Source of the DNA: Branchiostoma floridae
Taxonomy: Eukaryota > Chordata > Leptocardii > Amphioxiformes > Branchiostomatidae
Assembly (NCBI RefSeq): GCF_000003815.2
Contig: NC_049980.1
Span: forward strand, 3,146,025 to 3,210,024
Direction of reading: 5' to 3'
Length of the DNA: 64,000 nucleotides
Part shown: positions 56,072-64,000 of the stretch, piece after piece
Layout of the letters: each line of letters starts with the position of its first letter
Position numbering within the stretch: position 1 is the first letter of the stretch
The notes under the pieces: model-generated
Seen by the model: the letters and a program-made list of their open reading frames with translations, nothing else
What the model was told of the DNA's origin: nothing
Databases searched by the model: none
Translations under genes and position numbers: made by a program

Positions 56072-59000
56072 CGGTCAGTCTTAATACCGGAAAACACAGG
56101 AAAACATAGTTAACCACCGGAAACCACCGGAAAACACATGAAGGAGTGTATAATCTACTGAAATACAGTATGTTTTGATGAGTAAACATGACAGGTCGCT
56201 ATGTTTTGCCACAGAATAATCTACATATGGCCCTGGAATGAAGAAATCGTCAGAAAATGCATGAGACGACGGGCCGGACCGACGCCACCCGGCGGCCATG
56301 TTTGTTTGTTTAGCGGGGTCTGATACTTTCACAACAAGACAGCTGATATCTACCGAATTTCAGTGCAAAAATCTGTTATATATTGGCATAAATATAATAT
56401 ATATGAATCTACTCGGTTTGTGATAAGAATCTGTTTTCTGTGTTTCTTAATAAAGCTTGCTTCTTCTAGCCGCCAACGTTACATAATTTTGCACAAGCAG
56501 CACGTCCTGAGTCCGCCAAATTACAAATAAAGCGGTGTCCTACGTGCTTTCAAGAGTGTATATTCATTCCACAGACACACATTTCCCTAAGTGGTTTCTC
56601 ACTAGATGTGGCAATTATACCCAGTATATCGAAGAAAGAAAACTATTATATTGTCTGCTCAATTTCTCCGCGTAGTGTGTACGCTGGGTTCCTGCGTTGG
56701 GTCAACAATGGCGGGTTTTCCTACCCAAGCTATACCGTGATGCTCTAGCGGCCCGACCCGACCCGGGCGGGACATACAATTTTTTGAGCGCGAAGTTCTA
56801 TTCGTGTTGAGGGGAGAGTGCTGATTCGCAAAATGATCGGGTCAGGTCCTAATATGCCGCGTCTGCATTTTTTTCGGCGTAATTGTGTAACTCCCTGTAC
56901 ATTTTGACGTTCTTGATGGATGACAAGCATTATCTTATTTGAAAAACACATGCATATTGTTGTTTCAGGGAATTAAAGTCAAACCCAACCTGTCTAGAAA
57001 TAGCCAACACTTAAGTATTGGAGTAGAATATTGTTCATAACTGTCCATTGTCACTTGTATATCTACTATGTTCATACTATGTACTTGCAATTAGCCTTTG
57101 GGCACGAACTTGCAAGTAGACTTCTCTATATCAAACCTAGTTAAACGAAAGTTATTTATTTATACCTTCGAAAGAGCATTTATTTTTAATCGGTACTATC
57201 ATTTCTCACAAGTTCACAACCATATATTTCAAAAGCCTAAAGAACTGTATTGTTTTTTTCAAATAAAGCTACAACGTACAATCGATACATCATCTTACTG
57301 TATTTTTTTCCACTCATATCACGATGTGACCATATGATATATAATCACATATGCGACCATATGATATATATCAACATGTTCATAAAAAAGAACAACTTTA
57401 CTTACAGGTTATCAAACAAGCTCAAAGCGTTTCAATCAAAGCTGGGTGTTGTACCGACACACGGGCATTGAATTTTGAATAAGAATGGTATTAAGTCTCT
57501 TGTAGCAGGACACAAGCGACTTTCAAAGGTATGATCTTTATTGACACTCCGCCGACGCGCCGTGGACATTGTCTAACAAAAGCCTCCACGCGCGGATTTG
57601 CCTGTTGTTAGCACCTCGGTCTTTAGATTTCCCGTTTGTTGACTTTCCCGTCGTTGTTATTTATGACCCATTCACACCCAGTCTGTAAAAATGACACACA
57701 TATCAAATACTTGTTGTTTTTATTGATTGATCCGTCACATATACAGTTTCTCATAGTAAATCACCGCCACTGCAAACATTCAAATCTTCTTTTTCCTCGA
57801 AATTTTGCTAAAAATTACAGTATCACACCGAGGCCCTCGACACACCAATTGTTATTTTTGTTACAGTTTTTTTTTTTTTTTTTTGTCTGTTGAAAACCAG
57901 TTGTATTTTTGGGAATGGTACTCCCAGATTCCTTTGCAGGGACCACTTGCTGTAAATTTAGTACCGTAACAAGTGGAAGTTGGACGGAAAGTTTTCTTTG
58001 TTTTTTTGTCTGTTGAAAACAGTTGTATTTTTGGGAATGGTACTCCCAGACTCCTTTACAGGGACCACTTGCTGTAAATTTAGTACCGTAACACGTGGAA
58101 GTTGGACGGAAAGTTTTTTTGTTTTTTTTTTGTCTGTTGAAAACAGTTGTATTTTTGGGAATGGTACTCCCAGACTCCTTTACAGGGACCACTTGCTGTA
58201 AATTTAGTACCATAACAAGTGGAAGTTGGACGGAAAGTTTTTTTTGTTTTTTTGTCTGTTGAAAACAGTTGTATTTTTGGGAATGGTACTCCCAGACTCC
58301 TTTACAGGGACCACTTGCTGTAAATTTAGTACCATAAGTACCGTAACAAGTGGAAGTGGGACGGAAAGTTTTTTTTGTTTTTTTGTCTGTTGAAAACAGT
58401 TGTATTTTTTGGGAGTGGTACTCCCAGACTCCTTTACAGGGACCACTTGCTGTAAATTTAGTACCATAACAAGTGGAAGTTGGACGGAAAGTTGTTGTGT
58501 TTTGTTTTGTCTGTTGAAAACAGTTGTATTTTTGCAATAGTAATAATGGTACTTCCAGACTCCTGTACAGGGACCACTTGCTGTGTCTGTTGAAAACAGT
58601 TGTATTTTTGTAAAAGTAATAATGGTACTTCCAGACTCCTGTACATGCAGGGACCACTTCCTGTGTCTGTTGAAAACAGTTGTATTTTTGTAATAGTAAT
58701 TATGGTAATTCCAGACAGTGGAAATTTGCCTTTAATCACCGGAGATCTGTTTGTTCACTAATAAATGACATTTGAATAAAGACATTTGAATCTGTGTTGA
58801 TTTTTAGTTTATTGTTATTGACTTATATACTTGTCGGGCTATCTTTTTTTACATATTTCCCATTGAGATGCCAATTACCGGGGGCCCCAATCTGCATAAT
58901 GCAGCCAGCGTGGGTCCTTTGTTTACAATCGGATCAGTTTGTAAACACTCACTTCTTCAGGGCTTTGCGGCCTTCCACAAGCACTGGTTCGTGATTTCCA

Positions 59001-59798
59001 GCATATCGGGACTAGGTTCTTACGCCGAAAAAATGCAGACCTGACCCGATCATTTTGCGAATCAGTACTCTCCCCTCAACACAAATACAACTTCGCGCTC
59101 CAAATTTTTTATGTCCCGCCCGGGTCGGGTCGGGCCGCTAGAGCATCACGGTATAGCTTGGGTACGAAATACCGCCATTGTTGACCCAACATACACACTA
59201 CGCGGAGAAATTGAGCAGACAATATAATAGTTTTCTTTCTTTGATATACTGGGTATAATTGCCACATCTAGTGAGAAACCACTTAGGGAAATGTTTGTCT
59301 GTGGAATGAATATACACCCTTGAAAGCACGTAGGACACCGCTTTATTTGTAATTTGGCGGACTGGACGTGCTCACGGCTTGTGCAAAATTATGTAACGTT
59401 AACGTTGACGGCTTAAGAAATACAGCAAACAGATTCTTGTCACAATCCGAGTAGATTCATATATATAATATAGCAGATTTTTGCACTGAAGTTCGGTAGA
59501 TATCAGCTGTCTTGTTGTGAAAGTATCAGACCCCGCTAAACAAACATGTACTCTGCAATGAAAACAAACATGGCCGCCACGGCGGCGGCGGTCCGACCCG
59601 TGGTCTCATGCATTTTCTGACGATTTCTTCATTCCAGGGCCATGGGTAGATTATTCTGTGGCAAAACATAGCGACCTGTCATGTTTACTCATCAAAACAT
59701 ACTGTATTTCAGTAGATTGTACACTCCTTCATGTGTTTTGCGGTGTTTTCCGGTGGTTAACTGTGTTTTCCTGTGTTTTCCGGTATTAAGACTGTCCC
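56072..59798. mobile_element. Mutator-like element, ~800-bp TIRs, 9-bp TSD, inserted in the Helitron
   Basis: The arms 56072 to about 56883 and about 59020-59798 are inverted copies: cagtcttaataccggaaaac at the outside, then gacaggtcgctatgttttgc, ggcccgacccgacccgggcg and gcatttttttcggcgtaa. The direct repeat gtctcattg flanks it (56063-56071 and 59799-59807). Long TIRs with a 9-bp duplication fit the Mutator superfamily. The interior has a 122-bp minisatellite and no transposase. Removing it with one TSD restores the Helitron reading frame. Confidence 0.88.
57860..58715. repeat. ~122-bp minisatellite inside the Mutator-like element
   Basis: About six units of 'tttttgtctgttgaaaaca.gttgtatttttgggaatggtactcccagactcctttacagggaccacttgctgtaaatttagtacc..aacaagtggaagttggac', with shorter derivatives at 58510-58715 lacking the last part. 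The 280-codon minus-strand frame here is a repeat translation, not a gene. Confidence 0.88.
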
Positions 59799-61260
59799 GT
59801 CTCATTGTATAATACTGTGCAGTGCCCTTTATAAAAATGTCTGTTGATGTGTCATCAAGTTGAGCAAGTTCATCTCTGGGTTTGAGCAGGCGCATTCTAC
59901 TCTCAGGTGGCCTGGTGTTTATTGAGACAGTTAATCTTGAGGATCTTATGAGTGGTAGGTTTGCAAGTCTATATCCAACTTCTTGTGCACTGACCAGTCG
60001 ATGACTGAGTACTGTGTTGCCAATTTGGGCCAATCGTGTTCTTTTTGTACTGTTACGTGGAAGGTTGGACAGACTGGCAGAAATTGCTGTTTGGAGATTG
60101 TCAGGCTCAGCTTTTGAGATGTACATACAATCATACATGCATAGTAGGCAGCACCATACTTGGAACCAACCATTTGTATGTCCATGTTGGATTGCATATG
60201 CATGAGCAATGTAGGGTTGTATGCATTTATCCAGATATCTTCTTGTGTTCGTTTGGTGACATAAAATTGTGCACTTCTGTTTGGATCAACGTCTAGTCTG
60301 AGTCTTGTAGTGTCTGAAACTTCTCGAGGAAAGTAAAATCGGCAGTTTACTCGTGTCTTCTTACATGTGCTGGTGTGATGATGAGTCTGATATTTGGAGA
60401 CTAGTTCATACAAGAGAGAGTAGTTGTGTCGAAACATACTTGTCTATGAATGCAGGTGCACTTTGTCTTCCTTCTGTTGTGTCAAGGTTGGGAGCATTGG
60501 CAACCCAGAACATACAGTGTAAATGGGGCGAGCCCCTCATCTGAAACTCTATTCTCACCCAGTGGTCTGTGATGATACCAATAGGATGTTTTGAACTCTT
60601 CAGTACAAAGCGTAGCAGTGCATCAGTGCGGCGGTTGAAGTTAATAGCACACATGACAGGGTCTGATCTCATCAGGTTCCATTTCTCGTGTCGTGGTAAT
60701 GCTTTCGCTTCTTCATAGGTCAGATCAGGATTGAGGGTCATGAACAGTTCTGGCCAGTTTAGGTCATTAGCAGACACAGTGACAAACCAAGTTGGCGGTC
60801 CAATTGTGTTTATTTTTGCTAGCAAGTTTAGCAGTTGATCCTTGAAATAAGCTGCTGTTCCTCTTATGTTCTTCATAAAAGTGTATGATGTGCTTTCAAC
60901 ATCTTCATCAATTTGATGATGCAGATCACCTGCTGTTAGTTGCTGTGGTAAGGATTGTGAGGTCAAATCTCTCTGCTTCTGCATTCTACATACAATGGAT
61001 ATTTGATTGTACAGTTTTCGGATTTCATATGAGTTCAAGGCAAAAAAGACCCATGGGATATTTTTCCTCCAGCAATTATTGATATTGAGCAATCTTGACT
61101 GGAAGTACTGTAAGTCTGTCATTGATACATTACGTGTCTGTTTGAAGCCATTTGTACCATATGGATATAGTTGTGGGAAACAGTGTTCCTCAAGATCAGT
61201 CTCCTTAAAAATACTTTGTGGTGCAGATGTTTCACGGGGTAGTGATATCACTGGTATGTT
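59799..61260 (-). pseudogene. Helitron Rep (HUH nuclease) region, frameshifted
   Basis: Three consecutive frames on the minus strand read as one Helitron protein. Piece 1 (to 60427) has DLEEHCFPQLYPYGTNGF, WFVTVSANDLNWPELF, the HUH box GSPHLHCMFW (H-L-H) and FIDKYVS. After a one-base shift near 60430, piece 2 has ELVSKYQTHHHTSTC, NCRFYFPRE and SKYGAAYYAC. After another near 60135, piece 3 has YDCMYISKAEPDNL, with the paired catalytic-type tyrosines, then TRLAQIGNTVLSHRLVSAQE and IFIKGTAQYYTMR, where the Mutator-like element enters. Rep nicks and joins single strands during rolling-circle transposition (family knowledge). The frame also changes at the junction with the upstream ORF (about 61250), by another shift or by overlapping ORFs. 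Confidence 0.88.
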
Positions 61261-62801
61261 GTCTGTTGCACTCGGTATTGTAACTGAATATTTGGGTTGA
61301 TGTAGTCACAAGGAAAAGCAGAGACTTCTTGGACAGTAGAAGGTGCACTTGATAAGTCTGTTTCATCATTGTCTGTGACCATTGGATTGAACTCAGCTGA
61401 ATTTTCTATCCAGTCTCCAAAGGTAGATATATTTACATCTGAGTACAGATGGTTATGTTTTATTAGCCATGTAAGTGCCTTATGCATTTGGGAAAATCGT
61501 ACAATGTGTTGTGAGTCTGTTCTTTGTGTTACAGTTTCATTTGTGTGAGAAGGGTATACTATTACTAGTCCAGCTGTGTCTTGGTTGCGTGGTAACAGTT
61601 CGCAAGTAGTTTCAATGTTGGTAGGGAAACTTATGGCTTGACCTTGCTCACCAAATTGTCCGCCTGGTAATACAATTAATTTGATAAATGTGTACTTCAA
61701 ACTTACAAGTCTTGTTTCCATTCTAGTGAGCTCTTTCAAGCATGCTGGGGTTTCACCTGGGTCCATATCATTAGTCCAAGCATTTGGTATTGGTTTCTCT
61801 TTTTCAAGAGAGATTGAACACCTTGAACACAGATGGTATTGACTGGAGTTGTCATTTTCATTGCGGATGACTATTGTGTCTATGGTAGTGTTGGTACAGT
61901 TTTGGACTTGGTCATGAAATAAGAATTTTCTACATATGATACAGTAGTATTTTGGTTGCTGCTTTATATAGCAATGGAATGCAGGAAACTCTGATTTGAA
62001 TTGTTCACTGTCATTGTCCATGTAATCTATGCTATGCTCTTTAACATATTTTGTAGCCTTGATTTGTCTTTGCTTGTCACATTGATTTCTCATTCGTTGT
62101 GTTTTTTCCTGTGGACTTTCTTGTTCCCTTTTAGCTTGAAGCTTTGTTCTTTGTTTTTTGCACCTTTGTTCCTTTTCCTCAGGTGTTTCAGTTGATTTCT
62201 TAGCTTTATACAATTCTCTTTGCCTTGCAAGCCTTTCAGCCTTTTGCTCAGGTGTTTCAGTTGATTTCTTAGCTTTATACAATTCTCTTTGCCTTGCAAG
62301 CCTTTCAGCCTTTTGCTCAGGTGTTTCAGTTGATTTCTTAGCTTTTTTCAATTCTCTTTGCCTTGCAAGCCTTTCAGCCTTTTGCTCAGGTGTTTCAGTT
62401 GATTTCTTAGCTTTTTTCAATTCTCTTTGCCTTGCAAGCCTTTCAGCCTTTTGCTCAGGTGTTTCAGTTGATTTCTTAGCTTTATACAATGCTCTTCGCT
62501 TTGCAAGGGTTTCATCTCTGTTGTCATTTGTTTCTTTGGCCTTTTTCTCCATAACTTTTGCCCTTGGTTTAGCCTTTTGCTCGGGTGTTTTAGCTTCTTT
62601 CTTAGCTTTATACAATTCTCTTCGCCTTGCAAGCCTTTTATCTCTTTGGTCATCTGTTTCGTTTGTTATTCTACATTTGTATCTTGCTCTTTGCTTTGAC
62701 AGTTCATCCACTTGTTGGTCTGCGTTTGTTTTGGACCTACATGTAGCTGAAGTGTAGTGTTCTTCATCTATGTCATTTATAAAATGTTGTTTTTTTGACA
62801 T
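61248..62801 (-). CDS. Helitron N-terminal ORF: basic coiled repeats plus zinc-finger-like region
   Basis: 517 codons from a good ATG (MSKKQHFIND). Residues ~50-250 are highly charged. At about 109-205 a 23-aa unit containing STETPEQKAERLARQREL is repeated four to five times, encoded by 69-bp tandem DNA repeats (about 62180-62500). It is likely helical and basic. Residues 285-328 have CIIC, a Cys-rich linker and CSRC, a possible zinc site. LKELTRMETRLVSLKY and LPGGQFGEQGQAISFP (about 355-393) are the pre-Rep region seen upstream of many Helitron helicase-like domains. The stop at 61248 overlaps the Rep frame (GTG/ATA in the next frame), so this could be a separate ORF or the N-terminal part of RepHel cut by a frameshift. 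Repeat number may vary between copies. Confidence 0.75.
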   Translation of the reverse strand: MSKKQHFINDIDEEHYTSATCRSKTNADQQVDELSKQRARYKCRITNETDDQRDKRLARRRELYKAKKEAKTPEQKAKPRAKVMEKKAKETNDNRDETLAKRRALYKAKKSTETPEQKAERLARQRELKKAKKSTETPEQKAERLARQRELKKAKKSTETPEQKAERLARQRELYKAKKSTETPEQKAERLARQRELYKAKKSTETPEEKEQRCKKQRTKLQAKREQESPQEKTQRMRNQCDKQRQIKATKYVKEHSIDYMDNDSEQFKSEFPAFHCYIKQQPKYYCIICRKFLFHDQVQNCTNTTIDTIVIRNENDNSSQYHLCSRCSISLEKEKPIPNAWTNDMDPGETPACLKELTRMETRLVSLKYTFIKLIVLPGGQFGEQGQAISFPTNIETTCELLPRNQDTAGLVIVYPSHTNETVTQRTDSQHIVRFSQMHKALTWLIKHNHLYSDVNISTFGDWIENSAEFNPMVTDNDETDLSSAPSTVQEVSAFPCDYINPNIQLQYRVQQTTYQ

Positions 62802-62891
62802 GGTCTTCTCAGTGCTGTGTACAACTTGTGTTGAGATTTCTGATGCAGATAAACATGTTTTATGTTGATTGGGCAGGACGACTTTGGTATA

Positions 62892-63612
62892 TTATATTTC
62901 AGGTAGGTAAGTGGAAGATTGTAGATGTGGGTACTTGGATGAGGACCTTACTTGGTCTGAATTGTTGTGAACAGAGTCATGCAAATACAAGACATTTTCT
63001 GTTTTAAGGGGTACAATCTCAAAATTGCAAGTTAACATTGAATTTGTATGAAGTTGTTGCAAAAATAAACATAGACCACTGTTTGACGTGTGCATACTCA
63101 AGGTAGAAGTACCATGAATATCAGGCAATCCTGTATTGTGGTTTCTGGCATGTGAATCATAGACAAAATATTTGTTGTCAGTGTGGAGTAAAGCTACAGT
63201 TGAACCTTCTAAACCAGATGCTGTTATAAACAAACATGTATCAGATGCAGTAAGTGCTTCTTCTAGGGCTTTCTTTAATGTGTAGTATGGATAATTTGCT
63301 TCTGTGCTGAATATATCTCCTGTGTAAGATTCTGCAATTGATGTGTGTACAGAATTATTGAGTAGATACCAATATTCTGGGAGGTTATCAACTGACAAGT
63401 AGTTAGTATAAGCTGGTAAAGATGTGGTTGTAAAGTTCATCACCTTGAAACAGAATGATATCAAGATCTGTATCGATCCAGGAAGCTATATGCTTTTAAG
63501 TATTGTGAAACGCAATGGCAATGAAAGAATTTGAAGTGCATTGTCTACCTCTACTAGTCTCATTGAAAATAGTGTCACCTTGGTGGTAGTTTCCTGACAA
63601 AATTACTGACAT
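62892..63612 (-). pseudogene. Cysteine-protease-like ORF (C76/deubiquitinase-like) at the Helitron 5' end
   Basis: A start ATG at 63612 opens MSVILSGNYHQGD and continues to GRQCTSNSFIAIA, where the Cys codon is 63538-63540. A TAA at 63496-63498 interrupts. The same frame continues SWIDTDLDIILFQGDELYNH, then shifts near 63430 into the 190-codon frame LPEYWYLLNN, SGLEGSTVALLHTDNKYFVY, DSHARNHNTGLP, stopping at 62892. The order GxQCxxN, W..D.iL..G..LY, D-S-H-x-R-N resembles Cys-Asp-His papain-like deubiquitinases of the C76 type, also seen in some eukaryotic mobile elements. The family call is my inference. One stop and one frameshift mean this copy is dead. It lies 90 bp upstream of the zinc-finger ORF, co-oriented. 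Confidence 0.65.
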
Positions 63613-63649
63613 TTTGGATAACAGAGGTTTGTGTAATAATGTACATATG

Positions 63650-64000
63650 TAGTTGATGGCAGAGTGTATAAGCTCACAGTGTGCTTGATGGCAGAGGGTA
63701 ATACATGTTTACAGTCTGCTCAGTGGTAGGATAGTCTGGTAAAAAAAATGAGTGCAAGTTCAGAGTGTGCTGAATGTCAGGGATAGTCAGATAGTACAAA
63801 TGCAGTCTGTTCAGTGGCAGGATAGTCTGGTAATGAGTACAAGTGCACAGTCTGCTCAGTGGCAGAAGCTAGTACAAATGCGCAGTCTGCTCGGTGGCAG
63901 AGGATTGTCTCGTAATTAGTTCAAGTTCACAGTCTGTTCAGTGGCAGGATAGTCTGGTAGAGTACAAGTGCACAGTCTGCTCAGTGGCAGAAGCTAGTAC
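63650..64000. repeat. Minisatellite at the window end (cagtctgctcagtggcag)
   Basis: Degenerate units of ~50-60 bp share 'agtacaagtgcacagtctgctcagtggcag(gatagtctggta)'. At least six copies are present and the array continues past the window. It lies just upstream of the protease-like ORF, mirroring the minisatellite downstream of the helicase. Confidence 0.8.

Larger units (their letters stand above)
53968..63612 (-). mobile_element. Decayed Helitron with cysteine-protease-like 5' ORF
   Basis: Co-oriented parts in transcription order: protease-like (63612-62892), zinc-finger/repeat ORF (62801-61248), Rep HUH (61260-59799) and Pif1 helicase (56071-53968). Frameshifts near 63430, 60430, 60135 and 55975, a stop at 63496 and a 3.7-kb insertion make it non-functional. 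True ends (5' TC, 3' hairpin-CTRR) were not identified; minisatellites border both sides. Whether the protease belongs to the same element is inferred from orientation and the ~90-bp gap. Confidence 0.75.

Noticed and set aside
57815-58657. 280-codon minus-strand open frame with repeated 'ASGPCKGVWEYHSQK'
   Set aside because: Runs through the 122-bp minisatellite of the Mutator-like element; no start context or domain.
62158-62757. 199-codon plus-strand frame rich in 'CSGVSVDFLAL'
   Set aside because: Antisense of the 69-bp repeat in the Helitron ORF, which has clear coding features on the minus strand.

Overview
Eukaryotic, intron-containing, repeat-dense DNA from an invertebrate deuterostome. 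I infer a lancelet (Branchiostoma): the two recognisable host genes look like their vertebrate orthologues, the LINEs carry a 2A-like peptide as described for amphioxus and sea urchin CR1/L2 elements, and the interspersed repeats are rich in aattatgcaaat motifs. The species call is inference. Nothing bacterial is present.

Host genes. A probable small two-exon gene of unknown function lies on the minus strand at 1348-2665. EEF1E1/AIMP3, an 18-kDa multi-tRNA-synthetase-complex scaffold, is on the plus strand at 32155-38512 in five exons (178 aa, all phases fit). Ketohexokinase (KHK) is on the minus strand at 40244-50665 in seven exons (303 aa, all phases fit). The last two converge tail to tail. 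Their introns hold Gypsy, Penelope-like and LINE debris.

Repeat layout. 1-13 kb: TIR elements, including a 2.8-kb pogo-like element with TA target duplication and Harbinger-like MITEs with TAA duplications. 12.9-18.7 kb: a nest in which an old minus-strand LINE is split by an intact plus-strand CR1/L2-like LINE (1043-aa ORF) and by a DNA transposon with ~400-bp TIRs. 19.7-29 kb: three elements of an unplaced family with TIR GAGGGTCTGCATG and 6-bp CTAA-containing target duplications, two of them carrying ~180-190-bp internal tandem repeats, plus a Penelope-like fragment with a GIY-YIG domain. 30-37 kb and 42-51 kb: further MITEs, Penelope-like termini, LINE tails and a 245-bp tandem repeat.

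53-64 kb: a decayed minus-strand Helitron. Its parts, in transcription order, are an N-terminal cysteine-protease-like ORF, a zinc-finger/coiled-repeat ORF, a Rep (HUH) region and a Pif1-like helicase. A 3.7-kb Mutator-like element with ~800-bp TIRs and a 9-bp target duplication interrupts it cleanly between Rep and helicase. Minisatellites flank it on both sides (47-bp units near 53 kb, another array at the window end). The protease-bearing Helitron and the 6-bp-TSD family are the most unusual items.
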